From positions 744,001-808,000 of the forward strand of contig NZ_CP114588.1 in assembly GCF_027286325.1 (NCBI RefSeq): a DNA stretch of 64,000 nucleotides, in the 5' to 3' direction. Below, in pieces: positions 22,478-33,268 of this stretch (position 1 is its first letter; every line of letters starts with the position of its first letter). The notes beneath the pieces were generated by a model that did no database searches, was not told the DNA's origin, and saw only the letters and a list, made by a program, of their open reading frames with translations. Source of the stretch: Salinivibrio kushneri. Its GTDB lineage: Bacteria > Pseudomonadota > Gammaproteobacteria > Enterobacterales > Vibrionaceae. The translations under genes and the position numbers were made by a program.

Positions 22478-22504
22478 AAAAAGCCCACATGATGTGGGCT
22501 TTTT
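22478..22504. terminator. Bidirectional terminator, HAD gene / tRNA cluster
   Basis: AAAAAGCCCACA (from 22478) pairs with TGTGGGCTTTTT (to 22504) with a three-base loop; T-runs on both strands. Confidence 0.9.
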
Positions 22505-22508
22505 AATA

Positions 22509-22583
22509 TGGCTGGGGTACCAGGATTCGAACCTGGGAATGACGAGATCAAAACCCGTTGCCTTACCGCTTGGCGATACCCCA
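22509..22583 (-). tRNA. tRNA-Gln (anticodon TTG)
   Basis: 75 bases including an encoded CCA. Acceptor TGGGGTA pairs with TACCCCA, the anticodon loop is TTTTGAT (anticodon TTG), and the T arm CCAGGTTCGAATCCTGG is perfect. Last tRNA of a Met-Leu-Gln cluster, the same order as the E. coli metT-leuW-glnU operon beside ubiF. Confidence 0.96.
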
Positions 22584-22600
22584 GTAGGCGTTGCCTAACT

Positions 22601-22687
22601 TGGTGCGGAGAGAGGGACTTGAACCCTCACGTCCTTTCGGACACTAGCACCTGAAGCTAGCGCGTCTACCAATTCCGCCACCTCCGC
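22601..22687 (-). tRNA. tRNA-Leu (anticodon CAG)
   Basis: 87 bases including CCA, with the long variable arm of class II tRNAs (TGTCCGAAAGGACG hairpin). Anticodon stem CTAGC/GCTAG encloses TTCAGGT, giving anticodon CAG. T arm GAGGGTTCAAGTCCCTC. Confidence 0.96.
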
Positions 22688-22738
22688 AAAAGGTGGGTAA
22701 CTCGGCAATAAAAAACGCTGCCAAATTACAAAAATAAA

Positions 22739-22815
22739 TGGTGGCTACGACGGGATTCGAACCTGTGACCCCATCATTATGAGTGATGTGCTCTAACCAA
22801 CTGAGCTACGTAGCC
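22739..22815 (-). tRNA. tRNA-Met (elongator, anticodon CAT)
   Basis: 77 bases including CCA. Acceptor GGCTACG pairs with CGTAGCC; the anticodon loop CTCATAA gives CAT. The first acceptor pair G-C is normal, so this is the elongator and not the initiator tRNA. First tRNA of the leftward cluster. Confidence 0.96.
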
Positions 22816-23003
22816 ACGCTGTAAGGCGAAAGCCTTAAGACGGAACGGATTATGCGGATAGAGAGCTAGAGCGTCAAGTATGGCTGGCCATTTTTTTATG
22901 ATTTTCATCTCGTTGGCTGCAATAATCACCAGTTTGTGCTGGTTTTGCCAACAATATGCGTCCAAGGCTTACGTTTAGCCTGTGGCTAGTGCGATTCAAA
23001 TAA

Positions 23004-23027
23004 AAAAGCCAGCCCGTAGGCTGGCTC
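23004..23027 (-). terminator. ychF terminator
   Basis: AGCCAGCC (23007-23014) pairs with GGCTGGCT (23019-23026); leftward it is followed by TTTTTT. Confidence 0.85.
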
Positions 23028-23082
23028 AAAATTATTAGGGTGGGGTCTCGACAACACACCCATGGGGCTTAACGCTTGCGCG

Positions 23083-24174
23083 TTAAACGTTGAAACGGAA
23101 GTGAATGACATCGCCGTCTTTAACAATGTACTCTTTGCCTTCAAGACGCCACTTACCGGCATCTTTGGCTCCGCTTTCGCCATTGTTAGCAATGTAATCA
23201 TCATAGCCAACCACTTCGGCGCGGATAAAGCCTTTTTCAAAGTCGGTGTGGATTTTACCTGCCGCCTGTGGCGCGGTAGAGCCGATCGGCACCGTCCACG
23301 CACGTACTTCTTTCACCCCTGCAGTGAAATAGGTATGCAAGGTAAGCAGCTCGTAACCGGCGCGAATAACGCGGTTTAGGCCCGGCTCTTCAAGGCCCAT
23401 TTCATCTAAGAACGCAGCTGCTTCTTCAGCGTCCAGCTCGGCAATTTCGCCTTCAATTTCCGCACACACGGCTACCACAGTGGCACCTTCTTGCGCGGCA
23501 ATCTCACGTACTTTGTCGAGGTATGGGTTGTTTTCAAAGCCATCGTCGTTAACGTTGGCAATGTACATGGTGGGTTTGAGCGTCAAGAAGTTAAGATACT
23601 GCACCGCAGCGGCTTCTTCTTTGCTCAACTCGACCGAGCGCAACATGTTGCCTTCTTCGAGCACGGGCAGCAGTTTTTCCAGTACCGTCAGCTCAAACTT
23701 GGCGTCTTTATCGCCACCTTTGGCTTTTTTAGCGTTGCGCTGCATCGCGCGCTCACAGCTTTCTAAATCGGCGAGCGCCAGTTCGGTGTTAATCACGGCA
23801 ATGTCATCAGCAGGGTCGACTTTGCCTGATACGTGGACAATATTGTCATTCTCAAAACAGCGCACCACATGGCCAATGGCGTCGGTTTCACGGATGTTGG
23901 CCAGGAATTTGTTACCCAGGCCCTCACCGCGTGATGCACCCGCGACCAAACCGGCGATATCGACAAACTCCATGGTGGTCGGTAGCACTTTTTGTGGGTT
24001 CACAATCTTGGCTAACGCATCCAAGCGCAAGTCAGGCACAGGCACCACGCCCGTGTTTGGCTCGATGGTACAAAATGGAAAGTTAGCGGCGTCAATGCCC
24101 GCTTTGGTCAGTGCGTTAAATAGTGTGGATTTACCTACGTTTGGTAGGCCCACGATGCCACATTTAAAACCCAT
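23083..24174 (-). CDS. ychF: Ribosome-binding ATPase YchF (Obg family)
   Basis: 363 residues. P-loop NTPase that prefers ATP and binds the 70S ribosome, linked to stress control of translation. G1 motif [14 protein letters not shown] at residues 8-21, switch region [18 protein letters not shown]3 [11 protein letters not shown], and a C-terminal TGS domain ([22 protein letters not shown]). It follows pth by 24 bases, the usual order. Confidence 0.97.
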   Translation of the reverse strand: MGFKCGIVGLPNVGKSTLFNALTKAGIDAANFPFCTIEPNTGVVPVPDLRLDALAKIVNPQKVLPTTMEFVDIAGLVAGASRGEGLGNKFLANIRETDAIGHVVRCFENDNIVHVSGKVDPADDIAVINTELALADLESCERAMQRNAKKAKGGDKDAKFELTVLEKLLPVLEEGNMLRSVELSKEEAAAVQYLNFLTLKPTMYIANVNDDGFENNPYLDKVREIAAQEGATVVAVCAEIEGEIAELDAEEAAAFLDEMGLEEPGLNRVIRAGYELLTLHTYFTAGVKEVRAWTVPIGSTAPQAAGKIHTDFEKGFIRAEVVGYDDYIANNGESGAKDAGKWRLEGKEYIVKDGDVIHFRFNV

Positions 24175-24198
24175 GAGATGGTAACCCTTTAATCAAAA

Positions 24199-24789
24199 TT
24201 ACTGTGCTTTGAAGGTATGTAAACGATTTTGCGCTTTAGCAAGATCGTCTTTGAGCAGTATTTCAAGGCTGCGAACAGCCTCGTCAGTGGCCTGTTCTAA
24301 CAGGTTCTGCTCATTGGCGGGGGCTTTGGTAAGCACATATCCCGCCACCTTATCCTTGTGACCCGGATGGCCAACACCAATCCGGAGTCGATAAAATGAT
24401 TTATCATTTGCCAGTTTGCTGATGATGTCACGCAGGCCATTATGGCCACCGTGCCCACCACCTTGTTTAAACTTGGCCACACCGGGTGGTAAGTCTAGTT
24501 CGTCATGCGCCACCATGATGGCGTCGACGGGAATATTGTAAAAATTCGCCAGTGCTTGCACGGCCTTCCCGGACAAATTCATATACGTGGTTGGGATCAA
24601 CAAACGTAGATCGTGTCCGTGGACATTGATACGGCCCGTCAAACCAAAGAATTTTTTTTCTTCTTTCAACGGCGCATTGTGGATCCGCGCAAGCTCTTGC
24701 ACGACCCAAGCGCCCGCGTTATGGCGTGTTTGGGCATATTCTGGCCCTGGATTGGCCAATCCAACTAATAAGCGGATCTGATTACTCAC
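24199..24789 (-). CDS. pth: Peptidyl-tRNA hydrolase
   Basis: About 196 residues from the GTG at 24789. Frees tRNA from peptidyl-tRNA lost by ribosomes. Catalytic His is in QTRHNAGAW and the Asp in [11 protein letters not shown]; also [13 protein letters not shown]. In-frame ATGs at 24816 and 24900 give longer forms (about 205 and 233 residues), but family members start shortly before LLVGLANPG, so the GTG form is preferred although its ribosome binding site is weak. Upstream of ychF. Confidence 0.94.
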   Translation of the reverse strand: MSNQIRLLVGLANPGPEYAQTRHNAGAWVVQELARIHNAPLKEEKKFFGLTGRINVHGHDLRLLIPTTYMNLSGKAVQALANFYNIPVDAIMVAHDELDLPPGVAKFKQGGGHGGHNGLRDIISKLANDKSFYRLRIGVGHPGHKDKVAGYVLTKAPANEQNLLEQATDEAVRSLEILLKDDLAKAQNRLHTFKAQ

Positions 24790-24911
24790 GACGTTTCTCG
24801 CTATCTGTCTACTCATCGTAGCCGGTGAGCATCGCGCCCACGCAAAAAGGCGACATATCCTACCATTGTTGTGACTAAAGGGTCGAGCCAGCACCGGCAA
24901 ATGGCAGATAA

Positions 24912-24937
24912 AAAAACACCCTGCACAAGGGCAGGGC
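24912..24937 (-). terminator. prs terminator
   Basis: CCCTGC (24919-24924) pairs with GCAGGG (24931-24936); leftward it is followed by TGTTTTTTT. Confidence 0.8.
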
Positions 24938-24982
24938 GCTTAGGCGCTGTTGCTGTGGTTAACTCAATGCCTAGTGGCTAAC

Positions 24983-25930
24983 TTACGAGTTAAACATCGC
25001 AGAGATCGACTCTTCGTTGCTGATGCGGCGAATCGCTTCGGCCAGCATACCAGAGAGCGTTAATTGCGATACGCGGCCAGTGGCCTGGATCTCGGCGCTC
25101 AGTGGGGTAGAGTCAGTCACCACGATTTCATCAATCACAGACTCAGCGATATTCTTCGGTGCATCACCAGAGAAAACGGGGTGAGTCGCGTACGCGAAGA
25201 CGCGCTTAGCACCACGGTTTTTCAGCGCTTCAGCAGCTTTACACAGGGTGCCACCGGTATCAATCATGTCATCAACGATGATGCAGTCACGGCCTTCAAC
25301 ATCGCCAATCAAGTGCATAACTTGTGAGACGTTGGCACGTGGACGGCGCTTATCGATAATGGCGATGTCAGTGTCATCCAGCAGCTTCGCAGTGGCACGT
25401 GCGCGCACCACGCCGCCAATGTCAGGAGACACAACCACGGGATCTTCCAAGTTCTTCGCCAGCATGTCTTCAAGCAGAACAGGGGTACCAAAGATGTTAT
25501 CGACAGGCACGTCGAAGAAGCCTTGGATTTGTTCAGCGTGGAGATCAACGGTAAGGACGCGGTCAACACCCACGTTAGAAAGAAAATCTGCAATGACTTT
25601 TGCGGTGATAGGAACACGAGAGGAGCGGACGCGGCGGTCTTGACGGGCATAACCAAAGTAAGGGATAACAGCGGTTATGCGGCCAGCCGATGCACGTCGA
25701 AACGCGTCTATCATGACGACCAATTCCATTAAGTTGTCATTGGTCGGGGCGCAGGTGGACTGGAGGACGAACACGTCACTACCGCGCACATTCTCGTTAA
25801 TCTGAACGCACACTTCACCGTCAGAAAAACGGCCTACAGTGGCGTCACCCAGTGACATGTAAAGACGGTTTGCGATACGTTGGGCGAGAACGGGTGTCGC
25901 GTTACCAGCGAACAGCTTCATATCAGGCAC
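24983..25930 (-). CDS. prs: Ribose-phosphate pyrophosphokinase
   Basis: 315 residues from a GTG start, the same length as E. coli Prs. Makes PRPP, the precursor of purines, pyrimidines, His, Trp and NAD. Motifs: [26 protein letters not shown], the flexible-loop region, and the PRPP-binding [14 protein letters not shown]. The GTG at 25930 has a GAGG site eight bases upstream and gives the usual second and third residues Pro-Asp; the ATG three codons later (25921) and an ATG at 25966 are alternatives. Follows ispE closely (32 bases). Confidence 0.96.
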   Translation of the reverse strand: MPDMKLFAGNATPVLAQRIANRLYMSLGDATVGRFSDGEVCVQINENVRGSDVFVLQSTCAPTNDNLMELVVMIDAFRRASAGRITAVIPYFGYARQDRRVRSSRVPITAKVIADFLSNVGVDRVLTVDLHAEQIQGFFDVPVDNIFGTPVLLEDMLAKNLEDPVVVSPDIGGVVRARATAKLLDDTDIAIIDKRRPRANVSQVMHLIGDVEGRDCIIVDDMIDTGGTLCKAAEALKNRGAKRVFAYATHPVFSGDAPKNIAESVIDEIVVTDSTPLSAEIQATGRVSQLTLSGMLAEAIRRISNEESISAMFNS

Positions 25931-25962
25931 GGTGGAAACCTCGGGTTGCATCCATTTAGTAG

Positions 25963-26820
25963 TCACTGACCGACGGTTTGTTGCTGCAGCGCATCGAGTA
26001 GGGGTGAACGATTCAACCCACGTGCAACAAACCCTGTCAGCCAGTTAGGCATAGTGTCGAGTGTGGCCTGGGCATCTTGTGCGGTGTCAAACTCGGCAAA
26101 CACGCACGCGCCTGTCCCAGTCATCCTAGACGGCGCGTATTCTAGCAGCCACGAAACAGCCTTATCAACCTCGGGGAATTGTTTACGGGCTATCTTTTCG
26201 CAATCGTTTTCGTAATTTTGTGCCATTAGCGCAGAAACTGTGCGCTTTGGCGTGTTTCGTTGCAACTCTGGGTGAGTGAAAATTGCAGCGGTGGAAATAG
26301 ATACGTCAGGCTTCACCACCAGGTAGTATTTCTCGCGTGGCGCAACTGGCGTAAAGACCTCTCCAATGCCTTCAGCCACTGCCGCCTGGCCATAAATGAA
26401 AATCGGTACATCAGCGCCCAGCGTTAGGCCCAGTTGTGCCAGCGTTTGTTGACTGACTTGGGTTTGCCATAAATGATTGAGTGCAACCAGTGTGGTGGCG
26501 GCATCGGATGATCCACCGCCCAGGCCGCCGCCCATAGGAAGGCGTTTTTCCACGTCAATGTGTGCGCCTTGTTGGCACCCTGTATGCTGCTGCAACGCTT
26601 TCGCGGCTTTGACAATCAAGTTGTCGTTTTCACTGACTCCCTCTATTGCGGGGCTGAGGCTGATCTTACCACTTGCGTTTGGCGTAATAGCCAGTGTGTC
26701 TCCATGGTCAAGAAACTGAAACAGGGTTTGCAGCTCATGATAGCCATTGTCACGACGGCCGGTGATGTAGAGAAATAAGTTAAGTTTGGCAGGCGCGGGC
26801 CAAAAGGTGGGTTTAGTCAT
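25963..26820 (-). CDS. ispE: 4-diphosphocytidyl-2-C-methyl-D-erythritol kinase
   Basis: 285 residues, GHMP kinase family. Fourth step of the non-mevalonate isoprenoid pathway. Motifs: [17 protein letters not shown] at the N terminus, the ATP loop [14 protein letters not shown] at about residue 96, and the C-terminal [13 protein letters not shown]. It overlaps lolB by eight bases. lolB-ispE-prs order is conserved in gammaproteobacteria. Confidence 0.96.
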   Translation of the reverse strand: MTKPTFWPAPAKLNLFLYITGRRDNGYHELQTLFQFLDHGDTLAITPNASGKISLSPAIEGVSENDNLIVKAAKALQQHTGCQQGAHIDVEKRLPMGGGLGGGSSDAATTLVALNHLWQTQVSQQTLAQLGLTLGADVPIFIYGQAAVAEGIGEVFTPVAPREKYYLVVKPDVSISTAAIFTHPELQRNTPKRTVSALMAQNYENDCEKIARKQFPEVDKAVSWLLEYAPSRMTGTGACVFAEFDTAQDAQATLDTMPNWLTGFVARGLNRSPLLDALQQQTVGQ

Positions 26821-27403
26821 TATCGAGCGTCCAATCAGAAATCATCAACTTAACGGTTTGCTGGTCTCGGGTCAGAGTTATACGTGTGGGTAGCGCAGGC
26901 TGTGTATCAGCGCTGTAATCTTGATAGTCAATGTCCCAACCTTTCGCCCCTTTGAGGATCGCGACACGGTTGTCTGGCCCCAGCGAAAAACTATCTTGTG
27001 CGCGTGGTAACCCAATCAGCCAAGGCGCAAGTGCGTCGATGGGTAAATGGGCACCGGTCAAATAGGTGACCAAACGGGCCGGATCGGTATCTTGGTAGCG
27101 CTTACCTTGGTCATCAATTAAGACCGCACCTTGTTCATTCATGGTTAACGACAGCAAGGTGGTGCCGAGAAAGTTGGTGAGTCGCAGTTGAGATTGGGCG
27201 GGCGAGTGCCGCCAGTACAAATTGGCAGAAAAACGCGTGCTGGGGGCAATAAACGCGACCTTACCCCGTGCCGTGTAGCTATCTATCGACCCAAGGGCAT
27301 CGTGATGGCTTTGCCATTCCGTGGTCGGGGCTGGCGCCGTGGCACACCCCGCGAGTAGCGCTAAAAACAGTGCCAAGACGCTCACGCGTATAGAGGAGAA
27401 CAT
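26813..27403 (-). CDS. lolB: Outer-membrane lipoprotein receptor LolB
   Basis: 196 residues. Receives lipoproteins from LolA and inserts them in the outer membrane. Starts [20 protein letters not shown]; the lipobox LAGC makes LolB itself a lipoprotein. The [24 protein letters not shown] and [20 protein letters not shown] segments are typical. The start at 27403 has a GAGG site just upstream; longer in-frame readings to 27670 run into the divergent hemA promoter region. Confidence 0.93.
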   Translation of the reverse strand: MFSSIRVSVLALFLALLAGCATAPAPTTEWQSHHDALGSIDSYTARGKVAFIAPSTRFSANLYWRHSPAQSQLRLTNFLGTTLLSLTMNEQGAVLIDDQGKRYQDTDPARLVTYLTGAHLPIDALAPWLIGLPRAQDSFSLGPDNRVAILKGAKGWDIDYQDYSADTQPALPTRITLTRDQQTVKLMISDWTLDND

Positions 27404-27701
27404 CAAACCGAGTATCCTTTTTGTTTTCGTCAACCGACCGTTTGTTGTCGTTAGCCGACCCCAATTGCTGTGTAACGCTACTTTGCCACAAGCGCCGGAC
27501 GGAGAGAAGCCAGTCAAGCGCTTGGTTGTGTGGAGAAAATGAAGGCATGTTTGTTGCTGTATACCTTTACATCGATCTCGCGAGGCTTCACATTTCCGTG
27601 CCACGAAAATGCTGCGATACAATGTTCGCTTTAATTCGTGGGGGGCATCAAGTAAAATCCTCCGCTCCAATCCTTACTGGTGCTGTCGGTAACAACGCTT
27701 C

Positions 27702-28961
27702 ATGAGCCTGTTAGTTCTCGGAATTAATCACAAAACGGCCCCCGTCGAGCTGCGGGAAAAGGTCGCCTTTTCGCCGCAACAACTTGAGCAGGCGTTAGGG
27801 CAGCTTTCCGAGCACCCACAGGTGCGCAGTTGCGTGATCGTTTCAACCTGCAACCGCACTGAGATTTATGCGGAGCTGAACCAGCCGGGTGTCGGAGTAT
27901 TGGTTGAATGGCTAACGCGCTTTCATCAGCTCAGTAGCGATAGCCTGATGGCCAGTATTTATTACCATGAAGAGCAATCTGCGGTGAAGCACCTGATGCG
28001 GGTCGCGTGCGGGTTAGACTCCTTGGTGTTAGGCGAGCCGCAAATACTGGGGCAGGTCAAGCAAGCGTACGCCAGTGCCGGCGAAGCGGGGATGATTTCT
28101 GGCTCATTGGAGAAATTATTTCATAAAGCCTTTGCGGTGGCCAAGCGGATCCGTACCGAGACCGAGATTGGCGGCAATGCGGTATCAGTGGCCTTTGCCG
28201 CTTGCACATTGGCGCGCCAGATTTTTGAGTCGTTATCAGACGTAACCACCTTGTTAGTGGGCGCTGGCGAGACCATTGAGCTGGTGGCCAGGCATTTAAA
28301 AGAGCACCAATGCAGTCAGATTATTTTTGCTAACCGCACACAATCACGCGCGCAGGCACTTGCCGAGCAATTTGACGCTAAAGTGGCGGGGCTCGATGCC
28401 CTTGAAGAGCAGCTCTGCCACGCTGACATTGTGATTAGCTCGACGGCGGCGCCCATGCCATTGATTGAAAAGGCGATGGTAGAAAAAGCCTTGAAACAGC
28501 GGCGTCACCAACCCATGTTGCTGATTGATATTGCCGTGCCGCGTGACATTGATGAAAACGTGGGCAGCCTCGCGGACGCGTATCTCTACAGCGTGGATGA
28601 CTTACAGTCGATTGTGGAGCACAACCGCGAGCAGCGAAAACTCGCGGCGATTCAAGCCGAAGCGATTGTGACCGAAGAAAGTGCTGATTTTATGCGCTGG
28701 TTACGCTCACGCGAAGCAGTAGACAGTATCAAGCAATACCGTACACAGTCTGAACACATTAAACAGGCGGAATTGGAGCAAAGTATTCAGGCTCTAGCCA
28801 ATGGCGCTGACGCAGAAAGCGTATTACGCCAGCTGAGTAACCGTCTGACCAATAAACTGATCCATCCCCCCACGCAGGCGATGCAGCAAGCTGCACAAAA
28901 TGGTGAGCCAGATAAACTGGCGGTGATGCGTGTTTGTCTGGGGCTGGACAGTGACAACTAA
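27702..28961 (+). CDS. hemA: Glutamyl-tRNA reductase
   Basis: 419 residues. Reduces glutamyl-tRNA to glutamate-1-semialdehyde, the first step of heme synthesis, with NADPH. Catalytic Cys50 lies in [10 protein letters not shown]; tRNA recognition and NADPH domain motifs [17 protein letters not shown] and [10 protein letters not shown] are present, and the C-terminal dimerisation helix is complete. Divergent from lolB with about 300 bases between; starts the hemA-prfA-prmC-sirB run. Confidence 0.97.
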   Translation: MSLLVLGINHKTAPVELREKVAFSPQQLEQALGQLSEHPQVRSCVIVSTCNRTEIYAELNQPGVGVLVEWLTRFHQLSSDSLMASIYYHEEQSAVKHLMRVACGLDSLVLGEPQILGQVKQAYASAGEAGMISGSLEKLFHKAFAVAKRIRTETEIGGNAVSVAFAACTLARQIFESLSDVTTLLVGAGETIELVARHLKEHQCSQIIFANRTQSRAQALAEQFDAKVAGLDALEEQLCHADIVISSTAAPMPLIEKAMVEKALKQRRHQPMLLIDIAVPRDIDENVGSLADAYLYSVDDLQSIVEHNREQRKLAAIQAEAIVTEESADFMRWLRSREAVDSIKQYRTQSEHIKQAELEQSIQALANGADAESVLRQLSNRLTNKLIHPPTQAMQQAAQNGEPDKLAVMRVCLGLDSDN

Positions 28962-28972
28962 CGAAGAGACAT

Positions 28973-30061
28973 ATGAAAGCATCAATATTAGCCAAGCTAG
29001 AGTCGCTATCTGAGCGTTACGAAGAAGTTCAGCACCTGCTCGGCACCCCAGACATCATTAATGATCAGAACAAATTCCGCGCGTTGTCGAAAGAGTATTC
29101 GCAGCTGGAAGAGGTGATCAAGTGCTTCACTGAGTTCAAGCAAGCGCAAGAAGACTTGGCGGCCGCAAAAGAGATGGCCAACGAAGACGACGCAGAAATG
29201 CGTGAAATGGCGCAAGAAGAAGTGACGCAAGCTGAACAAACGATTGAATCACTGACCGATCAGCTCCAAATCCTGCTGCTGCCGAAAGATCCGAACGATG
29301 ACCGGAACTGCTTCCTGGAAATTCGCGCTGGTGCCGGTGGAGATGAAGCCGGGATTTTTGCCGGAGATTTATTCCGCATGTATAGCCGTTATGCTGAGCA
29401 GCGCGGCTGGAAACTGGAAATTATTAGTGCCAGTGAAGGGGAGCACGGCGGCTTTAAAGAAGTGATTGCCCGTGTTGCCGGTGAAGGTGCGTATGGTGTG
29501 CTTAAGTTTGAATCTGGCGGCCATCGCGTACAACGGGTACCCGCCACGGAGTCACAAGGGCGAGTGCATACCTCGGCTTGTACCGTGGCGATTTTGCCAG
29601 AAATTCCAGAAGCTGAAGCCCCTGAGATTAATCCAGCTGATCTGAAAGTTGACACCTTCCGTGCATCCGGTGCCGGTGGTCAGCACGTCAACACCACAGA
29701 TTCTGCCATTCGTATTACTCACTTGCCGACCGGCACTGTAGTGGAATGTCAGGATGAGCGCTCGCAACACAAAAACCGCGCCAAAGCGATGTCGGTATTG
29801 GCGGCACGTTTGATTAAGGCAGAAGAAGAAAAGCGCGCCGCAGAAGAGGCGTCAACGCGCCGCAACCTGTTGGGCTCGGGCGATCGCTCAGACCGTATTC
29901 GCACCTACAACTATCCGCAAGGGCGGGTGTCGGATCACCGAATCAACCTGACTTTGTATCGCCTCGACGATGTGATGCAAGGCGATCTTAATAGCTTGGT
30001 CGACCCGGTGATTCAAGAGCACCAAGCCGACCAACTTGCCGCCTTGTCTGAGCAGCAATAA
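28973..30061 (+). CDS. prfA: Peptide chain release factor 1
   Basis: 362 residues. Recognises UAA and UAG stop codons. The stop-codon tripeptide PAT (in [13 protein letters not shown]) identifies RF1 and not RF2, and the catalytic GGQ is in [15 protein letters not shown]. The gene is 11 bases after hemA and overlaps prmC by one base (TAATG). PrmC methylates the GGQ glutamine, so the two genes work as a pair. Confidence 0.98.
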   Translation: MKASILAKLESLSERYEEVQHLLGTPDIINDQNKFRALSKEYSQLEEVIKCFTEFKQAQEDLAAAKEMANEDDAEMREMAQEEVTQAEQTIESLTDQLQILLLPKDPNDDRNCFLEIRAGAGGDEAGIFAGDLFRMYSRYAEQRGWKLEIISASEGEHGGFKEVIARVAGEGAYGVLKFESGGHRVQRVPATESQGRVHTSACTVAILPEIPEAEAPEINPADLKVDTFRASGAGGQHVNTTDSAIRITHLPTGTVVECQDERSQHKNRAKAMSVLAARLIKAEEEKRAAEEASTRRNLLGSGDRSDRIRTYNYPQGRVSDHRINLTLYRLDDVMQGDLNSLVDPVIQEHQADQLAALSEQQ

Positions 30062-30906
30062 TGACAGCGACGATCAGCGCATTACTGGCCGATAGCACCA
30101 CAGAGCTGACCGCCTTATCGGGCGGCTCTGCAGGCGTCGACGTAAGAGCGTTGCTCTGCCATGTGTTAGGACAGCCAAGTAGTTACCTTTACACCTGGCC
30201 AGAGCGCAAACTCACCGCAGCACAATTGGCGCAATTTCGTCAGTTGTTTGCTCGTCGCCTCCAAGGTGAGCCTGTGGCGTATATTTTGGGCTATCGCGAT
30301 TTTTGGACGCTACGACTCAGTGTCTCACCCGCAACCTTAATCCCGCGCCCTGAAACCGAGCTGCTGGTAGAGCAAGCGCTGGCGGTGCTGCCTCCGACGC
30401 CTTGTCGTGTACTGGATTTGGGCACCGGAACGGGCGCTGTGGCTTTAGCTATTGCGAGTGAGCGCCCCGATATCACAGTCGTGGGGGTTGATTTGATGCC
30501 TGAAGCGGTTGCCTTGGCAAGCCGAAATGCGCACGACAACCACCTCTCTAACGCACATTTTATTCAAAGTGACTGGTTCAGCGCACTCAGCGATATGAAT
30601 CGGTTTGACGTGATTGTGAGTAATCCACCGTACATTGACAGCGATGATCCACATCTTCATCAGGGAGATGTTCGCTTTGAACCCGCCAGTGCCTTGGTAG
30701 CCGAAGAAAGTGGCTTAGCCGCGATTCGTCACATTGGTAAAACCGCACCCACGTATTTGGTCGACGGGGGGTGGTTGATGGTTGAGCATGGTTACAACCA
30801 AGGCGAAGCGGTCCGGGCGGCATGGAAAGACGCCGGCTGGCCCGATGCCAAAACACAACAAGACTACGCTGGGCTCGATAGAGTCACCTTGGCACAGCGA
30901 CTTTAA
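30061..30906 (+). CDS. prmC: Release factor glutamine methyltransferase
   Basis: 281 residues. Methylates the Gln of the GGQ motif of release factors with S-adenosylmethionine. The SAM loop VLDLGTGTGAVALA and the NPPY motif (VIVSNPPYIDSDD) are present, as is LIPRPETELLVE. Coupled to prfA through a TAATG overlap. Confidence 0.96.
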   Translation: MTATISALLADSTTELTALSGGSAGVDVRALLCHVLGQPSSYLYTWPERKLTAAQLAQFRQLFARRLQGEPVAYILGYRDFWTLRLSVSPATLIPRPETELLVEQALAVLPPTPCRVLDLGTGTGAVALAIASERPDITVVGVDLMPEAVALASRNAHDNHLSNAHFIQSDWFSALSDMNRFDVIVSNPPYIDSDDPHLHQGDVRFEPASALVAEESGLAAIRHIGKTAPTYLVDGGWLMVEHGYNQGEAVRAAWKDAGWPDAKTQQDYAGLDRVTLAQRL

Positions 30907-30934
30907 CTGACACTGATAGGAAGCAGGAATCGTT

Positions 30935-31321
30935 ATGATCTACATGGCCCTCAAGCACACCCACTTACTTACCGTGGTGTTAAGCCTTTCGTTATTCGTG
31001 ATCCGATTTATCTGGGTGATGCGTGGCAGTGAGATGATGAATAAAAAATGGGTCAAGGTCACCCCGCATGTGGTCGATACCCTATTACTAAGCACCGGTG
31101 TCGCGCTGATTTTTGTGACCGGGTTTATTCCCTTCACCGAATCTGGCGCGTGGCTGACTGAAAAGCTGACCTGTGTCTTAGCTTACATTGCTTTGGGCTT
31201 TGTCGCCTTGCACTACAGCCGAGGTAAGCTATTCCGCACCGTGGCCTTCTTAGGCGCACTAGGGTGGGCGTATGCTGCGGCTAACCTTGCCCTTATGAAA
31301 GTTCCTCACGTAATGGGATAA
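30935..31321 (+). CDS. SirB2 family membrane protein
   Basis: 128 residues with four hydrophobic segments and the SirB family pattern: HTHLLTVVLSLSLFVIRF near the N terminus, a conserved HVVDTLLLSTGVAL and a final segment YAAANLALMK. The function is not established (named from a Salmonella invasion-gene regulator locus). The next gene starts two bases after its stop codon, so co-translation is likely. Confidence 0.85.
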   Translation: MIYMALKHTHLLTVVLSLSLFVIRFIWVMRGSEMMNKKWVKVTPHVVDTLLLSTGVALIFVTGFIPFTESGAWLTEKLTCVLAYIALGFVALHYSRGKLFRTVAFLGALGWAYAAANLALMKVPHVMG

Positions 31322-31323
31322 GC

Positions 31324-32133
31324 ATGATGCCATTAACCGATCAACAACTAGACGCGCTGACACTGGCTGAAGGGGCTGCAACCCTCAACCATGCCATCGA
31401 CCCGTCTGTCGATGTGCATCAAGTGAAAGCCTCCCTAGATCGTCTTGCCGACGAAGCAGAGCACCAGCTTGGTGCCGAGCCTGATATGGCGTTACGCCTA
31501 GATGGCTTGTGTCGTCTGTTTTATCACCAGTGGCAATTTAAAGGCGATATCGAACAGTACTTTTCCTCGGATAACGTCTTTATTAATAAGGTGTTAGAGC
31601 GAAAAACTGGGATCCCGGCCTCATTGGGCGCCGTCTTTTTATACCTGTGCGAGCGCTTGTCGTTGCCCGTTAAACCAATGGCGTTTCCCAGCCAGCTCGT
31701 GCTGCGTATTGATGAGTTAGAAGACGCCCCCGTTTTCATCAACCCGTTTAACGGCGAACGTGTTAACGAGCGCATTTTGCGTGGCTGGCTCAAAGGGAGC
31801 CAAGGGCCACTTGCCGAGCTTGAAGCGTCGCACTTGCAGCCAAGTGACAACCCCACCATTATCGGCCGTTGGCTTACCGTGGCGAAAAGTGCTTTGTTAC
31901 GGGAAGAAAAGTATGCCATGGCGCTGCGTTGTAGTGAGCTGGCGCTAACCTTTAGCCCTGATGATCCTTACGAAATTCGTGACCGCGGCTATATTTTCCA
32001 ACAATTGGATTGCGATCGTGTGGCGGCGACTGATTACGAGTATTTTATTGAGCAATGCCCCGATGACCCGGCAGCAGAGCTACTAAAAATGCAAGTAAAA
32101 GCGCTTAACGAAGAGCAACCGACGTTACATTGA
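31324..32133 (+). CDS. SirB1 family protein (transglutaminase-like plus TPR region)
   Basis: 269 residues. The N-terminal two thirds match the SirB1/YchA family, a transglutaminase-like fold, here with FFSSDNVFINKVLERKTG-type sequence (positions about 78-97) and GIPASLGAVFLYLCERL. The C terminus has helical TPR-like repeats (ALRCSELALTFSPDDPYEIRDRGYIF). No catalytic Cys is evident at the expected place. Role unknown; conserved next to sirB2 and kdsA. Confidence 0.83.
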   Translation: MMPLTDQQLDALTLAEGAATLNHAIDPSVDVHQVKASLDRLADEAEHQLGAEPDMALRLDGLCRLFYHQWQFKGDIEQYFSSDNVFINKVLERKTGIPASLGAVFLYLCERLSLPVKPMAFPSQLVLRIDELEDAPVFINPFNGERVNERILRGWLKGSQGPLAELEASHLQPSDNPTIIGRWLTVAKSALLREEKYAMALRCSELALTFSPDDPYEIRDRGYIFQQLDCDRVAATDYEYFIEQCPDDPAAELLKMQVKALNEEQPTLH

Positions 32134-32143
32134 TGCGTGATGA

Positions 32144-33016
<873 letters not shown>

Positions 33017-33032
33017 ACGAGTGTCAATACAC

Positions 33033-33061
33033 AAAAAAGCTGCCGAAATGGCAGCTTTTTT
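33033..33061 (+). terminator. kdsA terminator
   Basis: AAAAAAGCTGCC (33033-33044) pairs with GGCAGCTTTTTT (33050-33061) around a five-base loop. Confidence 0.92.
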
Positions 33062-33134
33062 TGTATCTGCGGACACACGACATGGCAGGCATGACGAAGT
33101 GGCAGCGTGGCACCCAAGTGCGAATCCAATGCTA

Positions 33135-33163
33135 TTAACTGAGCAACTCGTCAGCAATATAGA
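33135..33163 (+). promoter_or_regulatory. Candidate sigma-70 promoter of metT
   Basis: TTAACT (33135-33140) and TATAGA (33158-33163) are separated by exactly 17 bases, each matching four of six consensus positions. It would start transcription at about 33170, just before the MetJ boxes. Confidence 0.4.
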
Positions 33164-33173
33164 CAAGCAATCA

Positions 33174-33197
33174 AGATATTTAGATGTTTAGACGTCT
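33174..33197 (+). promoter_or_regulatory. Tandem MetJ operator boxes
   Basis: Three head-to-tail 8-base boxes: AGATATTT (33174-33181), AGATGTTT (33182-33189) and AGACGTCT (33190-33197). The last is the exact MetJ consensus and the others match it at five and six positions. MetJ binds such tandem boxes when S-adenosylmethionine is plentiful and represses methionine genes. They lie 72 bases before the transporter start, at or just after the likely transcription start. Confidence 0.75.
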
Positions 33198-33268
33198 ATT
33201 TGTTGACTGGACGGCTAGAGGTCTGTAACCTTGATCACAGTTTTAAAAGAGGTATTACAAAAACTGCC

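Noticed and set aside
22777..22965. Minus-strand ORF ending in GYVAQLVRAHHS
   Set aside because: It runs through tRNA-Met and is a classic spurious translation of tRNA sequence.
33200..33268. Longer start of the NhaC-family protein at 33200
   Set aside because: The added 23 residues are not family-like, and the ATG at 33269 has a better ribosome binding site and lies directly before the first hydrophobic region.
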